Source of the DNA: an uncultured Lachnospiraceae bacterium
GTDB lineage: Bacteria; Bacillota; Clostridia; Lachnospirales; Lachnospiraceae
Assembly (NCBI GenBank): GCA_902796045.1
Contig: CADBNQ010000020.1
Span: 1-7,317, forward strand
Length of the DNA stretch: 7,317 bases
Direction: 5' to 3'
Of this stretch, positions 1-5,975 are shown in pieces; positions within the stretch are counted from its first letter, which is position 1, and each line of letters opens with the position of its first letter. The position numbers were made by a program, and so were the translations under genes. The notes beneath the pieces were generated by a model. That model ran no database searches. It was given only the letters and a program-made list of their open reading frames with translations, and was not told the DNA's origin.

Positions 1-258
1 GCAAGCGCAGGAGAGATGGGCTTCAGAGGCTCCAAGAAGTCCACACCATATGCAGCCCAGATGGCAGCAGAGACAGCTGCAAAGGCTGCTTTAATCCATG
101 GCCTTAAGTCTGTTGATGTAATGGTAAAAGGACCGGGTTCAGGAAGGGAAGCTGCTATTCGTGCGCTTTCTGCATGCGGTATTGACGTAACCAGTATCAA
201 GGATGTTACTCCCGTTCCGCATAACGGATGCCGTCCACCAAAGAGAAGAAGAGTCTGA
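1..258 (+). CDS. rpsK: 30S ribosomal protein S11, 3' part (5' end outside window)
   Basis: S11 lies in the platform of the small ribosomal subunit and helps hold 16S rRNA near the mRNA exit and the Shine-Dalgarno helix. The frame is open from base 1 (reading ASAGEMGFRGSKKS), so the gene continues upstream. The ATG at 16 is an internal Met, because the residues before it also match the family. The 85 visible residues contain the highly conserved blocks KSTPYAAQMAAE, VKGPGSGREAAIRAL and the C-terminal DVTPVPHNGCRPPKRRRV, which end the protein normally at TGA 256-258. A full S11 is about 130 residues, so roughly a third is missing. It is followed 20 bases later by rpsD, the usual order in the alpha operon (rpsM-rpsK-rpsD-rpoA-rplQ), and is presumably co-transcribed with it. 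Confidence 0.97.
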   Translation, partial: ASAGEMGFRGSKKSTPYAAQMAAETAAKAALIHGLKSVDVMVKGPGSGREAAIRALSACGIDVTSIKDVTPVPHNGCRPPKRRRV

Positions 259-278
259 GTGTTAGGAGGTAAGTTAAA

Positions 279-872
279 ATGGCAATTGATAGAACTCCCG
301 TCCTTAAGAGATGCAGATCCCTCGATATGGATCCAATCTATCTGGGCGTTACTAAAAAATCTAACCGAAAGTTAATCCGTTCCAGCAGAAAGATCAGCGA
401 GTATGGTCTTCAGCTTCGTGAGAAACAGAAAGCAAAATTCATCTACGGCGTTCTTGAGAAGCCTTTCAGGAACTATTATGCCAAGGCCGAGCGTATGAAA
501 GGCCTTACAGGTCCTAACCTGATGATGCTCCTTGAGACAAGACTGGACAACATCATTTTCCGTATGGGATTTGCCAGAACCAGAAAAGAGGCAAGGCAGA
601 TCGTAGGACATAAGCATGTCCTGGTCAACGGCAAGTGTGTGAACATCCCATCCTACAGGGTAAATGTCAGGGATGAGATTGAGATTAAAGAAAACAAGAA
701 GACAATGCAGAGATATAAAGATATCGCTGAGGCCAACGGGGGCATGCTGGTTCCTGCATGGCTTGACGCAGACCTGGAAGAGTTCAAGGGCAAAGTCAAT
801 GAACTGCCATCCAGAGAGATGATCGATGTTCCTGTGAACGAGACACTGATCATCGAGTTGTATTCTAAATAA
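279..872 (+). CDS. rpsD: 30S ribosomal protein S4
   Basis: S4 is a primary 16S rRNA-binding protein that nucleates assembly of the 30S body and contributes to decoding accuracy. The product has 197 residues, close to the usual 200. An N-terminal domain (about 1-85, with SEYGLQLREKQKAKFIYGVLEKPF at 40-63 being very typical) is followed by an S4 RNA-binding domain at about 87-147 (RLDNIIFRMGFARTR, then HVLVNGK and IPSYRVNV). The C-terminus PVNETLIIELYSK is diagnostic. Only Cys12 is present near the N-terminus, so this is the zinc-independent (C-minus) form without the four-cysteine cluster. The start is fixed by AGGAGGT at 264-270, 8 bases before ATG 279. In B. subtilis and E. coli S4 represses its own synthesis. 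Nothing in the 20-base gap looks like a large RNA target for that, so any such site would lie elsewhere. Confidence 0.98.
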   Translation: MAIDRTPVLKRCRSLDMDPIYLGVTKKSNRKLIRSSRKISEYGLQLREKQKAKFIYGVLEKPFRNYYAKAERMKGLTGPNLMMLLETRLDNIIFRMGFARTRKEARQIVGHKHVLVNGKCVNIPSYRVNVRDEIEIKENKKTMQRYKDIAEANGGMLVPAWLDADLEEFKGKVNELPSREMIDVPVNETLIIELYSK

Positions 873-898
873 TTGATAGTGCTTCTTTGTATTCTGAT

Positions 899-904
899 AG
901 GAGG
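899..904 (+). promoter_or_regulatory. Ribosome binding site that fixes the GTG start of rpoA
   Basis: AGGAGG lies 9 bases before GTG 914. An upstream in-frame TTG at 887 would put this site inside the coding region and would add nine residues that do not match the family, so the GTG is preferred. Confidence 0.85.
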
Positions 905-913
905 TTCCGGTTA

Positions 914-1873
914 GTGTTTGAATTCGAAAAACCTAGAATTGAAATAGCAGAGATTTCAGAAGACAATAAATATGGTCGCTTTGTGGTGGAGCCTCTTGAG
1001 AGAGGTTACGGCACAACATTGGGTAACTCCTTAAGAAGAATCATGTTATCCTCGCTGCCCGGATCAGCAGTCAGTGCTGTAAAGATCAAGGGCGTCCTTC
1101 ACGAGTTCAGCTCTATTTCGGGTGTAAAAGAAGATGTTACTGAGATCATCATGAACATCAAGGAACTGGCTCTTAAGAACAACAGCTCATCTTTTGAACC
1201 AAAACATGCATTTATTGAGTTTTCAGGTGAAGGAATTGTCACAGCAGCCAACATCCAGGTTGACAGTGACATAGAGATCATCAATCCGGATCTTGTGATC
1301 TGCACCTTAAACGGAGGAACTGACAGCCATTTTGAGGCTGAATTGACCATTACAAAGGGGCGCGGCTACGTTGGTGCCGACAGGAATAAGTCAGAAGACC
1401 AGTCTATTGACGTGATTGCAGTAGATTCCATCTATACACCGGTGGAGAGGGTTAACCTTACCGTAGAGAATACCCGCGTTGGTCAGGTGACAGATTTTGA
1501 CAAGCTTACTCTTGATGTTTTTACCAACGGTACACTTGCCCCGGATGAGGCAGTGAGTCTTGCCGCAAAAGTATTAAGCGAGCACCTGAGCCTCTTCATT
1601 GACCTCTCTGAGAATGCGAAGTCAGCAGAAGTGATGGTTGAGACCGCTCAGGATCCTGTTGATAAGGTCCTGGAGATGAACATTGATGAGCTGGAGCTCT
1701 CAGTGCGGTCCTATAACTGTCTCAAGAGGGCAGGGATCAATACTGTCGAGGAACTGACCAACAAAACTCCGGAGGATATGATGAAGGTTCGGAACCTGGG
1801 ACGTAAGTCCCTGGAAGAGGTTCTCTCCAAGCTGAAAGAGCTGGGATTATCATTGAACTCCAGTGAAGAATAG
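914..1873 (+). CDS. rpoA: DNA-directed RNA polymerase subunit alpha
   Basis: Alpha dimerises to start assembly of RNA polymerase, and its C-terminal domain binds UP elements and activators. With the GTG start at 914 the protein has 319 residues and begins MFEFEKPRIEIAEI. The N-terminal domain (about 1-230) carries the dimer and beta-contact block LERGYGTTLGNSLRRIM around 28-44, with the paired arginines 41-42. A linker leads to the C-terminal domain (about 250-312), where R265, N268, C269, K271 and the NLGRKS block at 294-299 fall at the same numbers as the DNA-binding residues of E. coli alpha. The gene lies 41 bases after rpsD and about 70 bases before rplQ, as in a normal alpha operon. No residue known to be essential appears to be missing. 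The only feature of note is the non-ATG start, which may slightly lower its translation relative to its ribosomal neighbours. Confidence 0.98.
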   Translation: MFEFEKPRIEIAEISEDNKYGRFVVEPLERGYGTTLGNSLRRIMLSSLPGSAVSAVKIKGVLHEFSSISGVKEDVTEIIMNIKELALKNNSSSFEPKHAFIEFSGEGIVTAANIQVDSDIEIINPDLVICTLNGGTDSHFEAELTITKGRGYVGADRNKSEDQSIDVIAVDSIYTPVERVNLTVENTRVGQVTDFDKLTLDVFTNGTLAPDEAVSLAAKVLSEHLSLFIDLSENAKSAEVMVETAQDPVDKVLEMNIDELELSVRSYNCLKRAGINTVEELTNKTPEDMMKVRNLGRKSLEEVLSKLKELGLSLNSSEE

Positions 1874-1942
1874 ATAATAATGACCCGCCTAGGCTGAAGG
1901 AATAAGTAAGCATGGCGAAAAATGAAAGGAAGGTCCATTATC

Positions 1943-2479
1943 ATGGCAAAATACAGAAAATTAGGCAGAACATCTAACCAGAGGAGAGCTTTGTTACGTA
2001 ATCAGGTAACACAGCTTTTATACCATGGAAAGATTCGCACAACAGAAGCAAAGGCCAAAGAGATCCGTAAGATCGCAGAAGGTATCATTGCTCTGGGTGT
2101 CAAAGAAAGAGATAATTTCGAGGTCGTCAAGGTTGAGGCTAAGATTGCCAGAAAAGACAAAGACGGCAGGAGAGTGAAAGAAGTTGTAGACGGCAAGAAG
2201 AAGACAGTATATGACACAGTTGAGAAGGAGATCAAGAAGGATCTTCCTTCCAGACTTCATGCAAGACGTCAGATGCTGAAGTTCTTATACCCTGTTACTG
2301 AGGTACCTGCTGAAGGAAAGGGAAGAAAGGCCGGCACAAAGAAGATTGATCTTCCTCAGAAGATTTTTGATGAGTATGGTCCAAAGTACGCAAACCGTAA
2401 CGGTGGTTATACAAGAATCGTGAAGATTGGACAGCGTAAAGGCGACGCAGCTTTGGAAGTAATGATTGAATTAGTTTAA
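1943..2479 (+). CDS. rplQ: 50S ribosomal protein L17, enlarged clostridial form
   Basis: L17 binds 23S rRNA near the peptide exit tunnel. The product has 178 residues and starts MAKYRKLGRTSNQRRALLRN. This start is preceded by GGAAGG (1928-1933). An earlier in-frame ATG at 1922 would absorb this site and add seven non-family residues. The core is conserved: residues 1-54 (rRNA-binding N-terminus and KAKEIRKIAEGII), LHARRQMLKFL at 105-115, IFDEYGPKYANRNGGYTRIVK at 141-161, and the C-terminal ALEVMIELV. Compared with the roughly 120-residue Bacillus protein there are two extra stretches: about 47 residues at 55-101, rich in Lys, Glu and Asp, and about 15 residues at 119-135. As far as I recall, similar insertions occur in Lachnospiraceae L17. 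It is the last gene of the operon, with a terminator just downstream. Confidence 0.96.
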   Translation: MAKYRKLGRTSNQRRALLRNQVTQLLYHGKIRTTEAKAKEIRKIAEGIIALGVKERDNFEVVKVEAKIARKDKDGRRVKEVVDGKKKTVYDTVEKEIKKDLPSRLHARRQMLKFLYPVTEVPAEGKGRKAGTKKIDLPQKIFDEYGPKYANRNGGYTRIVKIGQRKGDAALEVMIELV

Positions 2480-2495
2480 TCTTTCATTAGGTTAC

Positions 2496-2525
2496 AAGGG
2501 GACTGTTTTAAGCAGTTCCCTTTTT
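2496..2525 (+). terminator. Rho-independent terminator after rplQ
   Basis: The stem GGGGACTG (2498-2505) pairs with CAGTTCCC (2513-2520) over 8 bp including one G-U pair, around a 7-base loop (2506-2512). Five T's follow at 2521-2525, and AA 2496-2497 can extend the stem into the T-run. It begins 16 bases after the rplQ stop. It probably ends most transcripts of the ribosomal operon while letting some read through into ecfA. Confidence 0.9.
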
Positions 2526-2548
2526 CCTTATCTCATAGGAGATCAGGA
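2525..2548 (+). other. Short imperfect hairpin upstream of the ecfA ribosome binding site
   Basis: TCCT (2525-2528) and ATCTC (2530-2534) can pair with GAGAT (2539-2543) and AGGA (2545-2548), giving 9 bp with one T/C mismatch and the 4-base loop ATAG. The loop side contains an AGGAG (2537-2541) that has no ATG, GTG or TTG at a usable distance. No T-run follows, so it is not a second terminator. Whether it has a function is unknown. Confidence 0.3.
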
Positions 2549-2570
2549 TTTATTAAAGGATTATTGTTTC

Positions 2571-4370
2571 ATGAATATGATTGATGTGTCTCATCTGACT
2601 TTCAGCTACAAGCTGTATTCAGGTGAACCTGAGCATACAAATGAAAAAAAGGCAATTGATGACGTCTCATTGTCTGTCAGGCCGGGAGACTTTATAGGGA
2701 TTCTCGGACCCAACGGGTCCGGAAAGTCTACCCTGGCAAGGCAGCTCACCGGTCTGCTTGTCCCAGGCGGGGGTTTCGTATATGTAAAAGGACTCGATAC
2801 ATCCATTCCGGAGAATACCTTTAAGATTCGAAAGACTGCCGGGATTGTTTTTCAGAATCCGGATAATCAGCTGATTGGCAGCACGGTGGAGGAGGATGTG
2901 GCCTTTGGCATGGAGAACCTGGGGATTGACAGGGAGGAAATGCGGGAACGGATCACCACTTCACTGGAAGCGACCGGGATGACTGCCTGCAGGCTGAGAC
3001 CGCCGGGAACCCTTTCGGGCGGCCAGAAACAGAGGGCAGCCATAGCAGGCATCCTGGCCATGGAACCGGAATGTATCGTGTTTGATGAACCGACAGCCAT
3101 GCTGGATCCTTCCGGAAGAGAAGAGGTCATGAAGGCCGTCCGTTTTTTGAACCGGGATAAGAAGATTACCATCATCTATATCACTCATCTGGTCGATGAG
3201 GTGGAGGATGCGGACTATCTGTATGTGATGGATCAGGGGAAGATTGCCCTGCAGGGTAAGCCTTGTGAACTGTGGGATGATCCTGCAGGCCTGACAGCCC
3301 ATGGGTGCGGTCTGCCCTTTTTGCGTGAACTGACCTGTATGCTGAAGGAAAAGAGCAGCAGGCTAAACCATGTCCTCTCCGGCATCCTGCCTGAGGGAGA
3401 ACAGGAACTGATACGGATTCTGGCAGCCATGGCAGAGAAAGATGATCTCCAACCTGAAAAAGAGCCCGCTGCTAAAATGCCTTCTTCCGGAGGCATCTGT
3501 TTGAACGATGTCAGCTACTCTTATCGCATTAACGCAAAAAGCGGACATAAGGAGGAAAGCGGGGCATCCAATGCTCTTGAGCATATAAGCCTTTCCATAG
3601 GACCGGGAGAATTTGTGGCTTTTGTCGGCCCCACAGGTTCCGGGAAATCTACTCTTTTCCAGCACCTCAACGGTATACTGTCTCCTTTGAAAGGGACAGT
3701 TTGTTTTGAAGGGCAGGATATTCACGAGAAAGGGTATCCCCTCCATAGTCTGAGACAGAAAGTCGCCTTGTGTTTTCAGTATCCTGAATACCAGTTGTTT
3801 GAAGAAACGGTGCTGAAAGATATCTGTTTCGGCCCTTCTAATATAGGCTGTGACCCTGAAACCTGCCTGGAAAAGGCCAGGCATGCCATGGCATTGACAG
3901 GTCTGCCTGGAGAACTGGAGGACCATTCGCCTTTTTCATTGTCCGGTGGAGAGAAAAGACGGGCAGCCCTCGCGGGGGTCCTGGCCATGGAGCCTGCCTA
4001 TCTGCTTCTTGATGAACCGGCTGCGGGATTGGACAGGCGGGGAAAGGAACAGCTGTTCATGCTTCTCAAAAGTCTGAACAGGGACCATAATATTACAGTG
4101 ATCATGGCGGCCCATGATATGAATGACGTGGCAGCCCTGGCTGACAGAGTAATCGTGATGAAGGAAGGACAGCTGATGGCAGACGGATGTCCGGAAAACA
4201 TTCTGGGAGATGAGAGTCTTCTTGACTCTGTGGGTCTGAAAGAACCAGACAGCGTTCGCTTCTACAAAGCCTTGTGCAGACAGATGGATTGCCCTGAATC
4301 CGGTCTGCCTCTAACAGTGAAGGCACTTGCAGAAAGGATCTGCCTGATGTGCGGGGAGGAGAAACAATGA
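2571..4370 (+). CDS. ecfA1/ecfA2: Fused EcfA1-EcfA2 ATPase of an ECF transporter (two ABC domains in one chain)
   Basis: This protein supplies ATP hydrolysis for energy-coupling factor importers of vitamins or metals, on the cytoplasmic face with EcfT. The 599 residues hold two complete ABC ATPases. First domain, EcfA1-like: Walker A GPNGSGKST 46-54, Q-loop Q95, signature LSGGQ 148-152, Walker B VFDEP with catalytic Glu173, switch His206, then the EcfA1-type helical tail to about 290. Second, EcfA2-like: Walker A GPTGSGKST 353-361, Q403 in the hallmark FQYPEYQLFEETVLKD, signature LSGGE 457-461, Walker B LLLDEP with Glu482, His515. Both composite sites look active. A Pro/Glu/Lys/Ala-rich linker (about 291-308) joins them. 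The usual arrangement is two adjacent genes in this order, so this is an end-to-end fusion. ATG 2571 follows AAAGGA (2555-2560), a weaker site than those of the neighbours. The stop overlaps ecfT by 4 bases. Confidence 0.95.
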   Translation: MNMIDVSHLTFSYKLYSGEPEHTNEKKAIDDVSLSVRPGDFIGILGPNGSGKSTLARQLTGLLVPGGGFVYVKGLDTSIPENTFKIRKTAGIVFQNPDNQLIGSTVEEDVAFGMENLGIDREEMRERITTSLEATGMTACRLRPPGTLSGGQKQRAAIAGILAMEPECIVFDEPTAMLDPSGREEVMKAVRFLNRDKKITIIYITHLVDEVEDADYLYVMDQGKIALQGKPCELWDDPAGLTAHGCGLPFLRELTCMLKEKSSRLNHVLSGILPEGEQELIRILAAMAEKDDLQPEKEPAAKMPSSGGICLNDVSYSYRINAKSGHKEESGASNALEHISLSIGPGEFVAFVGPTGSGKSTLFQHLNGILSPLKGTVCFEGQDIHEKGYPLHSLRQKVALCFQYPEYQLFEETVLKDICFGPSNIGCDPETCLEKARHAMALTGLPGELEDHSPFSLSGGEKRRAALAGVLAMEPAYLLLDEPAAGLDRRGKEQLFMLLKSLNRDHNITVIMAAHDMNDVAALADRVIVMKEGQLMADGCPENILGDESLLDSVGLKEPDSVRFYKALCRQMDCPESGLPLTVKALAERICLMCGEEKQ

Positions 4371-5170
4371 TCAGAGATATGACTCTGGGACAGTATTACC
4401 CTGCTGATTCGGTGATCCATCGTCTGGATCCGAGAGTCAAGCTGCTGGGCACCTTGCTGTATGTGATCACTTTGTTTTTATCAAAATCCATCTGGGGACT
4501 TGCCCTGTCGGCTCTTTTTCTGGCCATGATCATCATTTTATCCAGAGTGCCTCTGTCCATGCTGGCCAGGGGAATAAAGCCCCTGATGATTATTATTATG
4601 TTTTCGGCTGCTCTGAACCTGTTTTTCACTCCCGGGGAAGCCCTGTTCAGGGCTGGGCCGGTCAGGATCAGCAGAGAGGGAATCCTTTTGACCTCTTATC
4701 TGATCCTTCGTCTGATTTTTCTGGTTGTGGGTTCATCGATCATGACTTTTACAACCACTCCCCGGCAGCTCACTGCCGGTCTGGAGAAGGGTCTGGGCTT
4801 TCTCACGCGAATCCATGTTCCGGTACATGAGTTTGCCATGATGATGTCCATCGCTCTCCGCTTTATGCCCATACTTACAGATGAGCTGGATAAGATTATG
4901 AAAGCCCAGATGTCCAGAGGGGCAGATTTTGAGAGTGGAGGTCCGATCAAACGGGCGGCTAAGCTGGTCCCCCTGCTGGTTCCTCTGTTCATGGCTGCCA
5001 TCAGGAGGGCATCTGATCTGGCTGCGGCCATGGACGCCCGATGCTATCATGGAGGTGAGGGCAGGACCAGTCTTTACCCACTCAAGTACAGCAGAAAGGA
5101 CTATGCTGCCTATGGTGTACTGCTATGCTACACAGCTGCCATGGTGGTGTGCCGGATGTGCTTTTATTGA
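4367..5170 (+). CDS. ecfT: ECF transporter transmembrane component EcfT
   Basis: EcfT is the membrane scaffold that couples the EcfA pair to exchangeable substrate-binding S components. The protein has 267 residues, normal for the family. It starts MIRDMTLGQYYPADSVIHRL, typical of EcfT, followed by hydrophobic segments at about 25-39, 42-58, 72-86, 105-126, 155-170, 197-212 and 246-263. These are by-eye estimates, and some may be membrane-parallel helices. The two ATPase-contact motifs of the coupling helices appear as SRG (183-185) and ARC (224-226, in AMDARCYHGGEGRT), where ARG is the textbook form of the second. ATG 4367 overlaps the ecfA stop (ATGA), and GGGGAGGAG (4353-4361) just before it lies in the last ecfA codons, so the two are probably translationally coupled. 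An upstream in-frame GTG (4349) is less likely because it would swallow that site. No S component is encoded nearby, which fits a shared group II module. Confidence 0.95.
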   Translation: MIRDMTLGQYYPADSVIHRLDPRVKLLGTLLYVITLFLSKSIWGLALSALFLAMIIILSRVPLSMLARGIKPLMIIIMFSAALNLFFTPGEALFRAGPVRISREGILLTSYLILRLIFLVVGSSIMTFTTTPRQLTAGLEKGLGFLTRIHVPVHEFAMMMSIALRFMPILTDELDKIMKAQMSRGADFESGGPIKRAAKLVPLLVPLFMAAIRRASDLAAAMDARCYHGGEGRTSLYPLKYSRKDYAAYGVLLCYTAAMVVCRMCFY

Positions 5171-5182
5171 CAGGAGGATAAC

Positions 5183-5962
5183 ATGAAAAGGATCAAGCTG
5201 GAGATAGCCTATGACGGGACCAGCTATTGCGGGTGGCAGATACAGCCTGATCGGCTGACTGTGGAAGGAGTAATAAACAGAGTGCTCTCCGAGACACTGA
5301 AGGAGGATATCCGTGTCTCAGGAGCCAGCAGGACGGATGCCGGCGTCCACGCTTATGGGAATGTGGCTGTATTTGACACTGACACCAGCATTCCTGCTGA
5401 AAAGATCGGCCTGGCTGTAAACCCTTTCCTGCCGGAAGACATCAAGATCGTCAGTGCCTGTCAGGTAAAGGATGATTTCCATCCAAGATATTGTGATTCC
5501 ATTAAGACCTACGAGTATCGTATACAGACAGGGGTCACCCAGCTTCCCAGCTGCCGTCTGTATGCCCATTGGATTCCCAGGCATCCGGATCTTGAAGCTA
5601 TGAGAGCAGCTTCCCGGAATCTGGAGGGAACCCATGATTTTAAGAGTTTCTGTGCAGCAGGAGCTCAGGTTAAGAGCACTGTCAGGACAGTTTATAACAT
5701 AGGGATTGCTGAGACAGATATCATGCCGGGCTGTAAAGAGATACGGATCACTGTAAGAGGAAATGGATTTCTGTACAATATGGTCAGGATCATCGCAGGG
5801 ACTTTGCTGAAAGCAGGGACAGGATGCTGGCCCCCGTCCTATGTAAAAGGAATCCTTGATGCCTGCGATCGCCGGATGGCAGGAGAGACTGCACCGGCCA
5901 GAGGGCTCTTTTTGAAAAAAATAGAATTTCCGGGTGAAGACCCTTCTATAGTTTTACCATAA
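5183..5962 (+). CDS. truA: tRNA pseudouridine synthase A
   Basis: TruA converts uridine to pseudouridine at positions 38-40 of the anticodon stem of many tRNAs, in the cytoplasm. The 259 residues span the whole family length. The start MKRIKLEIAYDGTSYCGWQ is typical, the catalytic aspartate is Asp52 in SRTDAGVHA, and the active-site tyrosine is Tyr110 in KTYEYRI. The C-terminal half carries DFKSFCAAG, GNGFLYNMVRIIAGTL and ARGLFLKKIEF, all expected. Translation begins 12 bases after the ecfT stop, with AGGAGG (5172-5177) 5 bases before the ATG. The position directly after ecfT is conserved in many Firmicutes (for example rplQ-ybxA-ybaE-ybaF-truA in B. subtilis), where it reflects operon history rather than a shared pathway. 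Nothing is truncated or unusual. Confidence 0.97.
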   Translation: MKRIKLEIAYDGTSYCGWQIQPDRLTVEGVINRVLSETLKEDIRVSGASRTDAGVHAYGNVAVFDTDTSIPAEKIGLAVNPFLPEDIKIVSACQVKDDFHPRYCDSIKTYEYRIQTGVTQLPSCRLYAHWIPRHPDLEAMRAASRNLEGTHDFKSFCAAGAQVKSTVRTVYNIGIAETDIMPGCKEIRITVRGNGFLYNMVRIIAGTLLKAGTGCWPPSYVKGILDACDRRMAGETAPARGLFLKKIEFPGEDPSIVLP

Positions 5963-5975
5963 ATGGAGAACAGCC

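Noticed and set aside
887..913. TTG start at 887 extending RpoA by nine residues
   Set aside because: The extension includes the AGGAGG site itself and does not match the family N-terminus. GTG 914 sits 9 bases after that site and gives MFEFEKPRIEI.
1887..1894. 8-bp palindrome GCCTAGGC between rpoA and rplQ
   Set aside because: It has no loop and no T-run, so it cannot act as a terminator, and a single 8-bp palindrome is expected by chance at this scale.
1922..1942. ATG 1922 as the start of L17
   Set aside because: It adds seven residues not seen in L17 and overlaps the GGAAGG site that serves the ATG at 1943.
2528..2556. Possible promoter TTATCT-N17-TATTAA before ecfA
   Set aside because: The -35 matches poorly, and the predicted start (about 2563) would fall after the ecfA ribosome binding site at 2555-2560, leaving the message without it.
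3363..3926. 187-codon open frame on the minus strand inside ecfA
   Set aside because: It lies antisense to the well-supported EcfA1/EcfA2 coding sequence, spans the linker and the start of the second ATPase, and its translation shows no recognisable family. It is best explained as a shadow of codon bias on the + strand.
4349..4366. GTG 4349 as the start of EcfT
   Set aside because: It would place the GGGGAGGAG site within the gene. The ATG at 4367 has the usual EcfT N-terminus and an ATGA overlap with ecfA.
4929..5186. 85-codon + strand frame overlapping the end of ecfT
   Set aside because: It lies wholly over the conserved EcfT C-terminus and truA start region in another frame, with no family resemblance.
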